A stretch of DNA of 64,000 bases. Origin: Snuella lapsa. GTDB taxonomy: Bacteria > Bacteroidota > Bacteroidia > Flavobacteriales > Flavobacteriaceae. The DNA lies in contig NZ_BAABCY010000064.1 of assembly GCF_039539345.1 (NCBI RefSeq), positions 7,991 to 71,990 of the forward strand. The letters run 5' to 3'. The notes beneath the pieces were generated by a model. The model worked only from the letters and a program-made list of their open reading frames with translations. It was not told the DNA's origin and did no database searches. Below, one piece after another: positions 18,744 through 27,701 of the stretch (the stretch's first letter is position 1; every line of letters starts with the position of its first letter). The translations under genes and the position numbers were made by a program.

Positions 18744-19703
18744 TTACGGTCTCTTTGAGGCCTTTAAGATTAATTGATAGTTATCCAGAATGGTTACTTT
18801 GACATGTCGGTTATTTCGCTGAAACAGCTTTTTGACACCAGTCACCTGTGGCATCCCGGCAATGTTAATATCGTCCACCACATCACCGATAACCTCACGT
18901 GTTGCTTCTGCCCGAAAGGTATTTTCCACATAAATGCCCTCACTGCCATCCTGTAAGTCAAAGGCTTTTAATTTGACAGGCCTATGGTTGATGTTATTGA
19001 TGGTAATGATAGCCCGATTCGGTTTAAAGCTCAAAAACCCATAAATGAAAGTATTCTTTGGAAACAACGTTCCATTAATGCAGGTCGGTTTCATCAGGCG
19101 CATCCTAAGCCTAAAATCCTTTTTCACCGTTTGGGTGCCATCGACCCGGACATAAATAGTGTTGTCCGTTTTTCGATCGATCGTATCAGGCTTACCCTTG
19201 GGATTGGAAGCAAAGAAAAGTTGATGCTCCAAGGCCAGTTCCTGGACTTGGATACCTGGATCTGGCACTATGACTTCAGGCTCCGTGACCGTTTCTTCTT
19301 TTATCACATCACCTGTTAATCCCCTATCTTGTTTAGGCCCATGAAATCCATAGCCATCATCAATGGCGTTGATAAAACGGATATCATTGTAAAGACTGTC
19401 CACAATACGCAGCTTCTCTTTCTTTAATAGATCTTTATCATAAACCCCTGTGGAATCCAATAGGCGTTCATCATAAATGCTAGGCGCATTGGTTTCCCGT
19501 ACCTCCTTTAAGGCGTCCAATGCCTCTAACTTGGATTTATAGGTTTTATGGCTATCCTCATCCAATTCCGGTACGGGGATTTGGTTACCATCTATTAACG
19601 GGGCTTCCTCCTCTCCCATCATGAGCGAGGCATAAGCACCAATAAACAGGAGGACACAAGTTATAATGGTCATAAAAACTATTTTACTCTTTTCGATTTT
19701 CAT
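18744..19703 (-). CDS. traM: Conjugative transposon protein TraM (VirB10-like)
   Basis: 319 aa. One N-terminal membrane helix (residues about 9-28), then a long charged periplasmic linker and a C-terminal beta domain (about 200-319) with the VKKDFRLRMRLMKPTCINGTLFPKNTFIYGF and IYVENTFRAEAT segments of the TraM/VirB10-like family. It spans the envelope and couples inner and outer T4SS parts. The start overlaps the end of traK by 20 bases. Shorter than CTnDOT TraM because the linker is shorter. Confidence 0.9.
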   Translation of the reverse strand: MKIEKSKIVFMTIITCVLLFIGAYASLMMGEEEAPLIDGNQIPVPELDEDSHKTYKSKLEALDALKEVRETNAPSIYDERLLDSTGVYDKDLLKKEKLRIVDSLYNDIRFINAIDDGYGFHGPKQDRGLTGDVIKEETVTEPEVIVPDPGIQVQELALEHQLFFASNPKGKPDTIDRKTDNTIYVRVDGTQTVKKDFRLRMRLMKPTCINGTLFPKNTFIYGFLSFKPNRAIITINNINHRPVKLKAFDLQDGSEGIYVENTFRAEATREVIGDVVDDINIAGMPQVTGVKKLFQRNNRHVKVTILDNYQLILKASKRP

Positions 19704-20307
19704 GTTCTATACGTTTTAAGGTGTTTTCAAAAAAATTGGTAATTAGCAGGCCATGGGTATTATTCGGAAAATGCCGGTCCACATGGATCAATGCTCCTGA
19801 AGTTTTAAGCTCATATCGGTCAACAACAGATCCGCGATTGATTTCAAATACCGTGGTCGTTTCAAAGTGGTAGGGTTCTGCTTCCAGATTCACTTTGGAA
19901 TCAACACGGATGACCTTCTGTACCAAAGAATACTGTAGCAACCTATTATATACCCCATCTGCTCTCTTTTGACGGTACAATGCATCAACGGAACTATTGC
20001 CCAACCATAGCGCCTTTTGCAAATGCTTTTCGTAGTTACTGGCATCGATATGATAGAAGTAGGTATGGAAGCGTTCCAGGTGTGCCAGAGCCTCCACCTC
20101 AAGGTTTTCCCTTTGGGAGACCAGTTTCAAGGGAATCACCTGTCCCTTGCCGTTGACCACAAAAGCACTGTTAACGGTTTCCTTGTGCAGTTTTATGACC
20201 ATAATAACCGAAACAATACAGGTCAGTACCGACCCAATGACCACTGCCAGTACAATAAAACGGTTGAGCCTTAAAACCTTGTAAATATTTTGATAGGGTG
20301 TTTTCAT
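19684..20307 (-). CDS. traK: Conjugative transposon protein TraK (VirB8-like)
   Basis: 207 aa. Starts MKTPYQNIYKVLRLNRFIVL with one membrane helix (residues about 17-37), then a periplasmic alpha/beta domain typical of TraK, an inner-membrane assembly factor with a VirB8/NTF2-like fold. It is translated between traJ and traM; the 3' end overlaps traM. No separate traL gene is seen between traK and traM, unlike CTnDOT. Confidence 0.9.
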   Translation of the reverse strand: MKTPYQNIYKVLRLNRFIVLAVVIGSVLTCIVSVIMVIKLHKETVNSAFVVNGKGQVIPLKLVSQRENLEVEALAHLERFHTYFYHIDASNYEKHLQKALWLGNSSVDALYRQKRADGVYNRLLQYSLVQKVIRVDSKVNLEAEPYHFETTTVFEINRGSVVDRYELKTSGALIHVDRHFPNNTHGLLITNFFENTLKRIEHENRKE

Positions 20308-20353
20308 ATTAATTTATTTTAGTTTTAGTATAGTAGGATTAACTGAATGTGCC

Positions 20354-21193
20354 TTAGGCACCTCCGGCAAATAATTTTAAGGTAAAGGAGATCGCTTTCC
20401 GGTATAGTTTAAACTTCAGCAGTACAATAAAACCGATCGACGCCAGCTGAATGAGCGGCGCAAAAAACTGACTGCCCCAATCCGTTCCAAAAAGTTCGTT
20501 CCAGAAATTGTCGTTCACCTCGGTATAGAGGTTATTGACAAATACGTTCACCAGGAAAAAGGCAGGCACCAGCATATACACCCCTGCATAGAGCTTAAAA
20601 AAACTATAAGCCAGGGTGCGGAACTTTTCAAAAACGGCCAGGCTGATCACAAAGGGAAAGAATGCCTGCATGATACCTAACAGAAAAAAGCGCTCCGCCA
20701 AAAAAAGTGGATAGATAAACAGGTCCAAAAGCCATAGGAACACCCCTATGATAAATGCCAATAGCTTTAATCCGTACAATGGGGTCACCAAAGCTTCATA
20801 TAATATGGCCATCGCTTTTTTGGCGGCTTCCAGGGCACCCATATCCTGTTCGATGTCGATATCTTGCATCTGTAACGGGAGGAGTGCCGGAGCCGTATCG
20901 CGGTAACGCTCCTCTATAGCGACCAGTATGCCATCGAACACATCCAGTACTTGTGTGGAAAAAATAACCAGTATAATGATCATAAAATTCTTTGCCAGTT
21001 CCGTCGGGGTAAGTCCCCAGGTATGGTCATCGGTAGATGCAATGCCCTCATTGTATTTTTTCAGGATATTCACCAAAAAGAACAGGACAGCCAGTGTCTT
21101 CATACCGGTAATGGTATACTGCGAAAAGTCACTGTTCTTGATAACGGTAAACACCGTGTCGATATATTCGAGGCCTATCCCTAAAAACATCAT
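20354..21193 (-). CDS. traJ: Conjugative transposon membrane protein TraJ (VirB6-like)
   Basis: 279 aa with about six membrane helices (clear at residues about 30-45, 68-85, 138-160, 168-190, 205-225 and 243-262). The central LYGLKLLAFIIGVFLWLLDLFIYPLFLAERFFLLGIMQAFFPFVISLAVFE region is characteristic of TraJ. It forms part of the inner-membrane pore of the transfer channel. Five bases separate it from traI. Length is shorter than the approximately 330 aa of CTnDOT TraJ. Confidence 0.9.
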   Translation of the reverse strand: MMFLGIGLEYIDTVFTVIKNSDFSQYTITGMKTLAVLFFLVNILKKYNEGIASTDDHTWGLTPTELAKNFMIIILVIFSTQVLDVFDGILVAIEERYRDTAPALLPLQMQDIDIEQDMGALEAAKKAMAILYEALVTPLYGLKLLAFIIGVFLWLLDLFIYPLFLAERFFLLGIMQAFFPFVISLAVFEKFRTLAYSFFKLYAGVYMLVPAFFLVNVFVNNLYTEVNDNFWNELFGTDWGSQFFAPLIQLASIGFIVLLKFKLYRKAISFTLKLFAGGA

Positions 21194-21198
21194 GGTTA

Positions 21199-21786
21199 CT
21201 AATAATTGGTTTGTCTATGGTTTACGGCATCCTGCATTTTCCGGAAGGCAATGATCTCATGGTAGCGTCGTACCTTGGCCTCAATCTCGGCCACCATCTC
21301 TTTGGACTGTTGTTCTTTTTCCTTCAGGATCGCCGCCCGCTCGGCATCGCCCATTTTAAGGTTATTGCTGGAGAGTATCTGTTCAATATAATTGAGGCTC
21401 TCCAGAGAGTTGTCTATGATATCACTAAAGGTCTCCGAGATACGACCTACTTCACCGGCCTTGATATAGGGTGAATTGAGTATCTCCCGCAGATCGTTTT
21501 GTACGGTACGATACAAGCGTTGATGGTTTTTGGTCAGCTCCCTGACCGCCTTGAGCTGTTTGATAACATTGTTGACCTTCTCAAGGTTCTCTTTTTGCTG
21601 TTTTAAGAATTCAACCGTCTTTAAGAGCTGTGAGGTCTGTTTGGCCGATTCAATCAATTGTTTGGCCAGACTGATGAAATTGGTGTTGTCATACACCGGC
21701 ATCCCCTGGGCCTTAGCAAGGCCGGGCAATGAAATGGTAAAGACCAGTGCCAATACCAGTTTTTTAATGTTTAATCTGTGTTTCAT
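21199..21786 (-). CDS. Conjugal transfer protein TraI-like, VirB5-type
   Basis: 195 aa with signal peptide (residues 1-26, ending GLAKAQG) and a long, mostly helical, Lys/Glu/Gln-rich mature region with coiled-coil character (LKQQKENLEKVNNVIKQLKAVREL). The position between traG and traJ and the overall shape match the TraI/DUF4141 proteins of Bacteroidota T4SS, comparable with VirB5 pilus-tip proteins. The equivalence to VirB5 is inference from topology and gene order. Confidence 0.8.
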   Translation of the reverse strand: MKHRLNIKKLVLALVFTISLPGLAKAQGMPVYDNTNFISLAKQLIESAKQTSQLLKTVEFLKQQKENLEKVNNVIKQLKAVRELTKNHQRLYRTVQNDLREILNSPYIKAGEVGRISETFSDIIDNSLESLNYIEQILSSNNLKMGDAERAAILKEKEQQSKEMVAEIEAKVRRYHEIIAFRKMQDAVNHRQTNY

Positions 21787-21811
21787 TACATAAAGTTTTA
21801 AGGGTTATTAA

Positions 21812-24235
21812 TTATTCTGATTTTGATCTCTCCAGAAATTCCTCTATTGATTGCTCCATATCTCCTGTCCTTTCATAAATGGCCATTATGGCCTCGTTTT
21901 CGGTGCCATCGGTGAGATAGGCCGCATAGGCCTCCGGCGGCACCTCTAATCGGAAAATGTTACTTTCCTTCCCGATCTTGATAAACATTTCCGTGTACTT
22001 ACGGGATCCTGTGAGGTTATTACGGATGGACTTTAACTGGTTCAGATCATGGCTTGATAGGTGAAGCCTTTTTTGCAGTTCTTCATAGCCCTTTTCATTT
22101 CTAAGGCTGTAGATAACCTGGGTGTTTTCCAGGATACTGGCAGATGTTGCATTACTGGGTAATTGGTTTATGGACTGTAAAATAATCCCGATGGCCCCGT
22201 TCTGCTTTCGAATGGCCTGGTAATAGAACTCCACACTTTCCAATACGTTATCAAATTTGAGCTGCTTGGCAAACTCGTCAAAGAGGATGATGCCCCGTTC
22301 GGAGCGGTTACGCCAAATGGTGCGCTGGATAGCGGATTTGATAAGCTTGAGCATCACCGAAAGGATCTCCTTATTATCCTTGACCTCGTCGAGCTCAAAA
22401 ACGATTATGCGTTTGTCCTCAATCTTATAGGTCTGGTCTTCGTTTACGTTAAACAGGAAACTGTACAGCCCGTCCCCCACATATTCCGATAGGATATGCA
22501 AAAAGTTATAGACACTAAAATGTTCTTCCCGTATGCCCAGTTCTTGAATTAGTATATTCTTTTTGTTATTTACAAACCGATAAAGTGATGCCAATGAGTG
22601 GGAACTGCGAATAGTATCGTAATAGTGTAACAGTACTTTTTTTACGGCTACCTCATGGGCCTTGGTACTTTCCCTTAGGGCCAACAGTTCCAATAGAAAA
22701 ACGGCCAGGTCTTCCAAACGCTCCGGGGTCAGGTCGGAATCGTTGCTTATATAAAATGGATTGATGCCCAAGTTTTTGCCCTGCTCGTAACGCAGGATGA
22801 TATGATCCTTGGGATAGAGCTTGGCAAACTTGTTATAGGAACCTCCCAGATCAATGATCACCAACCGGACCTGATCCTCAAAATACTGCCTAAGGATATT
22901 ATTGGCCAAAAAGGACTTGCCCTCACCTGTTGGGGCAAAAATGGCAAAGTTCCGGGCCTTGATGCGTTTCTTTTTTTCGTCCCATACGTCCTTTAAAACG
23001 GGGGTATTGTACTGGCGGTCGTTAAAGATAATACCGTTGGCATCGGAACGGTAATTGGTATTGTTGATATATAGGCAAAGGGCATGCTTAAGATCGGTAA
23101 CATACAGGTCATCATTGGAAAAGTTGGATGCAAAACAGGGGTAACTGTTCAGGAAATAATGCTTGCGCTCCTCTCCCTTGGGATAGTAAGGTAGCATATC
23201 CAGCTCCTTAAATTCGGTCTTGACCCTAGAAGCCACCCTGCTTAGCTCTTGTGCTTCTTGGCTCCAAAAGATAACGTTCAAATGGCCACGGATAATACGT
23301 GAAGTATCATCTTCATTGATCCGGCCGACAATATGTTGTATCTTTTTAAGGACGACCTTGTTCTGCGTTCCGAAATTGGAACTCTTGCTGAGTTCTTCAA
23401 TTTTCTTATCGAGGATCTTTCGCCATTTGTGTTTATCATCCATATAGATGATATGGTTCACGATATGGTTCTCGTTAAAGTTCAGGCCAAGCCCATCGAT
23501 AAAGCCCTGATGGAACACAAAATCATCGGACGTGAATTTGTCATTGGTCTTACTGCTCTGCACGGTATCGCCAAAGCACCGTTCACTGTTGATGGCCAGC
23601 ACATCAAAATAGTGGTCACCCACTGTGATGTGCTTCCTTTTGCCTTTTTGGGCAGGCTCCAATTGAATATCGGTGTCAAAACCTTCGTTAAAGCCGTTAA
23701 AATAAATGTTGGTAAGACCAATAATACCCTTTTCAACCAGTGGCCTCAAAATAATCTTATTGCCATTATTGATAAAGGACACCGTATCGTTTACGGCCGC
23801 AATTAACTCCCGGACGTTGTGGTCCAGTTTTTTATGGATAGCCTTACCTGCTTCTCTAAAGGGATTGACAAATTTGGTATTTAGGTTTTTGTTCAGTGGT
23901 AAGATGAAATACAAATAACTTTGGTGTTCCAAATGGTCACGCCCTTTGAAATAATTATAAGTCGCCTTTTGAAGAAAGGTATCCTGAGGTAAAGTATATG
24001 CTGCATAGTGTCTTCTTTGATAAATATCTTGTTTATGGATAACTGTGCCCACCGGCAATGATTTAAAAGCCTGGAACCAACTGCCGTGCAGTTCTTCAAA
24101 GTCAGATTCAGATAATGAGTAGATTTCAGGTAGATCTGCCTGATAGCAAAGCACCACATTACCATTACTGGCAAAAACAATATGTTCCTGGATGTCCAAT
24201 ATAGGATGGCAATCGGATAGGTTAATGGTCTTCAT
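21812..24235 (-). CDS. traG: Conjugation ATPase TraG (VirB4 family)
   Basis: 807 aa. Walker A is APTGEGKSFLAN at about residues 434-445; Walker B is RGIILFDEFAKQL near 645-657; a Gln-rich sensor region NGAIGIILQSINQLPS follows. The N-terminal 400 residues are the VirB4-type adaptor region. It powers assembly of the conjugation channel at the inner membrane. Not to be confused with the VirD4-type coupling protein, also called TraG in other plasmids, which here is the gene at 60894-62492. Overlaps the preceding traF by 14 bases. Confidence 0.94.
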   Translation of the reverse strand: MKTINLSDCHPILDIQEHIVFASNGNVVLCYQADLPEIYSLSESDFEELHGSWFQAFKSLPVGTVIHKQDIYQRRHYAAYTLPQDTFLQKATYNYFKGRDHLEHQSYLYFILPLNKNLNTKFVNPFREAGKAIHKKLDHNVRELIAAVNDTVSFINNGNKIILRPLVEKGIIGLTNIYFNGFNEGFDTDIQLEPAQKGKRKHITVGDHYFDVLAINSERCFGDTVQSSKTNDKFTSDDFVFHQGFIDGLGLNFNENHIVNHIIYMDDKHKWRKILDKKIEELSKSSNFGTQNKVVLKKIQHIVGRINEDDTSRIIRGHLNVIFWSQEAQELSRVASRVKTEFKELDMLPYYPKGEERKHYFLNSYPCFASNFSNDDLYVTDLKHALCLYINNTNYRSDANGIIFNDRQYNTPVLKDVWDEKKKRIKARNFAIFAPTGEGKSFLANNILRQYFEDQVRLVIIDLGGSYNKFAKLYPKDHIILRYEQGKNLGINPFYISNDSDLTPERLEDLAVFLLELLALRESTKAHEVAVKKVLLHYYDTIRSSHSLASLYRFVNNKKNILIQELGIREEHFSVYNFLHILSEYVGDGLYSFLFNVNEDQTYKIEDKRIIVFELDEVKDNKEILSVMLKLIKSAIQRTIWRNRSERGIILFDEFAKQLKFDNVLESVEFYYQAIRKQNGAIGIILQSINQLPSNATSASILENTQVIYSLRNEKGYEELQKRLHLSSHDLNQLKSIRNNLTGSRKYTEMFIKIGKESNIFRLEVPPEAYAAYLTDGTENEAIMAIYERTGDMEQSIEEFLERSKSE

Positions 24236-24506
24236 AGTTTATCGGAGAGACTTTCTTGTTAGAAATGGTTTTTGGAAATACTTTTTTAAAGTGCAATAGG
24301 GCCGGATGCTTGGCCAGGTGGGTCAGGGCTATGTATAGCTTGCCGTTAACCAAAAAGACGGAGATGATCACTTTTAAGCTAAAGGAAAAAATGATAAATA
24401 GTAAGGAGCCGATGACCGACATCATCATAATTGCAAATGATGACACCGGCAGCCCCATTACCATGGCCCGCTTTCGAATGTTCCTATAGACCTCGAACTG
24501 TTTCAT
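24222..24506 (-). CDS. traF: Conjugative transposon protein TraF (DUF4133)
   Basis: 94 aa with two adjacent membrane helices (residues about 18-55: VSSFAIMMMSVIGSLLFIIF then SLKVIISVFLVNGKLYIALTHL). DUF4133/TraF is a VirB3-like small inner-membrane protein that accompanies the VirB4 ATPase. It lies between traE (3-base gap) and traG (overlap). Confidence 0.88.
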   Translation of the reverse strand: MKQFEVYRNIRKRAMVMGLPVSSFAIMMMSVIGSLLFIIFSFSLKVIISVFLVNGKLYIALTHLAKHPALLHFKKVFPKTISNKKVSPINYEDH

Positions 24507-24509
24507 GAC

Positions 24510-24797
24510 CTATACTACTATGCCAATGAGGTAAGTAAAAATGCCTACCACCGCTCCGGCGATAAGGACAAAAACCAGTACTCGGGTAATGCCTTTTTTA
24601 AGATCGGCATTCTCGCCAAAGAAGTGCCCGGCATTGAACAAAAAGCCCACCAAAAAGATGACCCCAAGGATTATGGGGAAAATGGCCCGAATGGTATCGG
24701 AGATATCGTTAACGGAATCCTCGATGCCCCCTATTTGGGCAAACAAGGGGTTGGCAATTAAAATTAAGAGTGACGTAAGGTACAGTACTTTTTTCAT
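24510..24797 (-). CDS. traE: Conjugative transposon protein TraE (DUF4134)
   Basis: 95 aa: signal peptide (residues 1-20, ending PLFAQ) and two membrane helices separated by a charged loop (GENADLKKGI). DUF4134/TraE is the VirB2-like pilin-type component. It is the first gene of the tra operon; the 297-base region upstream should contain the operon promoter, though no clear -33/-7 pair was found. Confidence 0.88.
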   Translation of the reverse strand: MKKVLYLTSLLILIANPLFAQIGGIEDSVNDISDTIRAIFPIILGVIFLVGFLFNAGHFFGENADLKKGITRVLVFVLIAGAVVGIFTYLIGIVV

Positions 24798-25094
24798 ATC
24801 AAAACAGGTTTAAGGGTTTGTAAATTTTGATATTGAAAAATTACTATGATTACGGGTTCAAATCACTGAATATCAAATATTTGTTAATAAAATAGCTTTT
24901 AGACCAAATGACCTTATTTTGGTATGAATTGGGGGTGGAATTTATTGAATTTTTGAGCGGTGTTGTTGATAACTAGACCACACCCCTTTTATTGCGGAGG
25001 GCAAAACGTCAGATTCTATGGAATTCATGAACAAAACCTTTAGGTTTTCCATGAACAAAAGCAAAGGAATGGCAACTATAGATCCAGGCTTCAA
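24798..25094. promoter_or_regulatory. Leader region of tra operon and 3' flank of abiE
   Basis: No gene is seen. The right part holds the abiE terminator-like hairpin AAAACC-TTTA-GGTTTT (25033-25048), flanked by two TGAACA copies (25028-25033 and 25052-25057) matching the abiE operator half-sites. The left part is the presumed traE leader. Confidence 0.4.
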
Positions 25095-25931
25095 CTATTC
25101 CAACAGGCCAAGCTTGAACGCTTCTAAAATTTCAACCGGATACTCCAAATCCCATTGGTTCTTGCTGGCCCATTGTCTTGCAATTACTGATTTTTTTGCA
25201 TCAGCATTATCGTTTAGGGTCCGTAAAATTCTAGCGTTTATCTCTTTTGAAATATTTAAATACTGGCTTGCCTTTCTGCCCAATACCCTTGCAGCAATTT
25301 TGAGTTGGTCAAAATCACCTTCCTCTGGAAAGGTGTCATTATGGTGCTCAACGATATCGTCAAAATCCAATTCAAAATAATGTTTGATAATCCTTAGGAT
25401 ATCATACAAATCGGTATCGCGCTCCTCAGGCCTATCGCTCCATGCTATTAACTTTAAAATTATCATCCCCGGCAATGATGGGACCTGTATAGACTTTTCT
25501 TCAATTTGAACTGTTTGGGGGTCTTGTAATACTTCACGAAATCCAAAAACATGCAAATCGGTATAGCGCTCATTAAAGTTAATTGTGTGGTTTTCTTCAA
25601 TTTCTCCGAAAGGAAGCAAATCAATGGCCACATTAAATGTATCGTTATATAGTGTCCAGGGGGCACTCACCTTTATAAAGCCGAAGTTGGACAATTCCTG
25701 TACAATGGTCTCGAATTCCTGTATGGATGATATCATTATGGCAAAATCGATATCTTTTGTACCCCTACTGGGTTTTATTCCCTTCTTCAACAGTTCCAAG
25801 GCTATTGCGCTTGCCCCGATCAAATAATAGGGTATGTTCAGTTTTACCATAACCTTATCGATGCAATCAAAAACTTCCTTAAAATAGGGAATGGCCAATT
25901 CTTTATAGGTTTGGCTGGATGTACTCATCAA
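25095..25931 (-). CDS. abiEii: AbiEii-like nucleotidyltransferase toxin (type IV TA)
   Basis: 278 aa. The DNA polymerase beta-like nucleotidyltransferase core begins near residue 36: YYLIGASAIALELLKKG, then the paired acidic motif GTKDIDFAI (about 58-66) and the third acidic position in NVAIDLLPFGE (about 103-112). A helical C-terminal domain follows. AbiEii toxins transfer nucleotides (GTP-binding; tRNA targets are known for related MenT toxins) and cause growth arrest. The start overlaps the end of the AbiEi gene by 29 bases, typical of the coupled pair. Alternative start at MSTSS one codon later. Confidence 0.85.
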   Translation of the reverse strand: MMSTSSQTYKELAIPYFKEVFDCIDKVMVKLNIPYYLIGASAIALELLKKGIKPSRGTKDIDFAIMISSIQEFETIVQELSNFGFIKVSAPWTLYNDTFNVAIDLLPFGEIEENHTINFNERYTDLHVFGFREVLQDPQTVQIEEKSIQVPSLPGMIILKLIAWSDRPEERDTDLYDILRIIKHYFELDFDDIVEHHNDTFPEEGDFDQLKIAARVLGRKASQYLNISKEINARILRTLNDNADAKKSVIARQWASKNQWDLEYPVEILEAFKLGLLE

Positions 25932-26919
25932 ATATTAATTTAGCTGTTTCTTTGCTCCTTTTATCGCTATTGATCATTAAATCGGCATACACCAATTCTT
26001 TTGGTGCCGTAGTGTTTACCTCGGCTGTCCAAAACATTTCATACACCCATACATCGCCTTCGTCATCTGGCAACAGTCTATAATTGACCATTAATTCCCT
26101 TATGGTCTCCTTGGTATATATAATGAATTTTTCTGGACGCAGGTGATTGGTAATGATGTCTCCTGCGGGCTCGCCCCCCCATACGGTTTTTTCCGTGTTA
26201 AGCTGTAATGCCCTCCAATCTTGATCTTTGTTTTGGAACCTAAACCGTTGCCTGAATAATGTTGGCCTTAATGTTTGTTCAAATTCGACAATCCACTTGT
26301 TCAGCAATGCTTCATAATTGTTGACCACGTAATCTTTCCTATCTAATTTTAAAATGAGATTATTATCCAATAAACCGTTAATAACCAACGGAATATTACC
26401 CAATGCTACATTGGTAATCTCTGCAATTTCCCGCTGTGTTTGATTTAAAAGATGTGGGTTTAACAAGAAATGGAACACTACTTTTAGCCCAGTTTTTGTA
26501 AATGCCCGATTTCCTTTTTCCTTTTGGTATTTAACAGTTTTATTTGTGTCTATATAAAGAAAAACATTTGTCACGTTAATATACACATTGCCATTGCCTT
26601 CAAGATAATTTACCCGATTGTCCCTAAGCTCTTTCTTTATTTTTGGATAGAGCCTTTCAGCAACCAGCAAAAAGTTTTCATACCTGTTATTGTATTCAAT
26701 AATCTTTAATAGCTGATGGTTCTTGACATCTTTCTTCACCTCGACAATCATTAGGATCTTTTGGTTGTTCATTGTTAGTTCCAATTCTCCGTCAACGCCA
26801 ACACCCTCATCACGATCGATAGTTCTCCAGTCCCATGTTAATGGAACAATCGTTTCCAAGTTACGGACTGCATTATTTAAAATATCTATTGCGTTCATCC
26901 CTACAATTCTTTTGTTCAT
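25903..26919 (-). CDS. abiEi: AbiEi-like antitoxin and autorepressor
   Basis: About 338 aa from ATG at 26919. A restriction-endonuclease-like N-terminal region (KILMIVEVKKDVKNHQLLKIIEYNNRYENFLLVAE) precedes a winged-helix region (about 165-225: NQTQREIAEITNVALGNIPLVINGLLDNNLILKLDRKDY) and a C-terminal AbiEi_4-like domain. AbiEi blocks the toxin only indirectly and represses its own promoter. An in-frame ATG at 27015 would add 32 residues, but these would be translated across a dyad operator and a -7 box, so 26919 (or 26898) is preferred. It sits inside the element between the tra module and a DnaC-like gene. Confidence 0.82.
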   Translation of the reverse strand: MNKRIVGMNAIDILNNAVRNLETIVPLTWDWRTIDRDEGVGVDGELELTMNNQKILMIVEVKKDVKNHQLLKIIEYNNRYENFLLVAERLYPKIKKELRDNRVNYLEGNGNVYINVTNVFLYIDTNKTVKYQKEKGNRAFTKTGLKVVFHFLLNPHLLNQTQREIAEITNVALGNIPLVINGLLDNNLILKLDRKDYVVNNYEALLNKWIVEFEQTLRPTLFRQRFRFQNKDQDWRALQLNTEKTVWGGEPAGDIITNHLRPEKFIIYTKETIRELMVNYRLLPDDEGDVWVYEMFWTAEVNTTAPKELVYADLMINSDKRSKETAKLIFDEYIQPNL

Positions 26920-26971
26920 TATTTTTAAATGTTCATTATTCGTGAACAAAACTAAAATATGAACAAATATA
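26913..26971 (-). promoter_or_regulatory. abiE promoter with symmetric four-half-site operator
   Basis: Half-sites TGTTCA at 26913 and 26930, and TGAACA at 26943 and 26960. The intervals are 17, 13 and 17 bases, so the four are arranged as a perfect nested dyad. A -7 element TATATTTG (minus strand, 26964-26971) overlaps the outer site and the abiEi ATG overlaps the inner end. AbiEi proteins are known to bind inverted repeats and autorepress; that it binds these sites is inference. Confidence 0.7.
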
Positions 26972-27011
26972 TAAAATATAATTGGTTTTGCCATAAAAGT
27001 ACCAGCACAGC

Positions 27012-27701
27012 TCATCTTCGCTTATCAATCGTCTTCTTATCAAAGGCTACTAAATTAAACAGCTCGCGCATCCTGGATCGTACGCGATTACCATAACGCG
27101 CTTCCAATTCCTGTGCATTGAGGTTGGTCGTGGCATGGGTTTTCACTATTTTGGATATTTTGAAATTCAACCCCGATGTTTTGGTAAACAGCTCATGTCG
27201 TGACAATAGGATTTCCCCCATGACGTTACAGTCCTTTCCAAAATGCCTTCCGGTAGGCTCCACCCCAAGATCATCGAAACAATAGAAACCATGGTCGCCA
27301 TATTGCTCCATGACCTTAAACCCCAAATGGTTAAATCCAAATACAATGTTCCTGGTGGGTATCACATCGTATGGCTGGTAATGTGGCGTGATAAAGCGAA
27401 GTAATTTCATCAAGGAGGTTTTACCACAGCCTACAGGGCCGCTAAGGAGCAGTCCCTTATTAAGATCTATTTTTAGCTTTTTACACATGTCCCAATCCCT
27501 GATCTGATAATTGGAAAGCTTAAAAAGCACTTCCCTATCCTCCTCATAGATCCTGAATTTTTTACCAAACAGTAACTTCCCCTTGGCATCAAGGTAGACC
27601 AGGATCTTTTCAAAATCATAGAGAATGCATTGGCCGTTCAGGGTTCCCAAAGGGTATTGTACGCCTCCTTCGCTGATGACATGGGGGTTGATAAGTTTCA
27701 T
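27012..27701 (-). CDS. DnaC/IstB-like AAA ATPase
   Basis: 229 aa. Walker A is LLSGPVGCGKTSLMKLL (G at about residue 88), Walker B is GFYCFDDLGVEP, and sensor 1 is KTHATTNLNAQEL, followed by an Arg-finger region YGNRVRSRMRELFN. This is the pattern of DnaC-type helicase loaders rather than transposition helpers. It overlaps the upstream HTH gene by four bases (ATGA coupling), so the two proteins probably act together, most simply in replication of the excised element. Host role is not proven. Confidence 0.82.
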   Translation of the reverse strand: MKLINPHVISEGGVQYPLGTLNGQCILYDFEKILVYLDAKGKLLFGKKFRIYEEDREVLFKLSNYQIRDWDMCKKLKIDLNKGLLLSGPVGCGKTSLMKLLRFITPHYQPYDVIPTRNIVFGFNHLGFKVMEQYGDHGFYCFDDLGVEPTGRHFGKDCNVMGEILLSRHELFTKTSGLNFKISKIVKTHATTNLNAQELEARYGNRVRSRMRELFNLVAFDKKTIDKRR

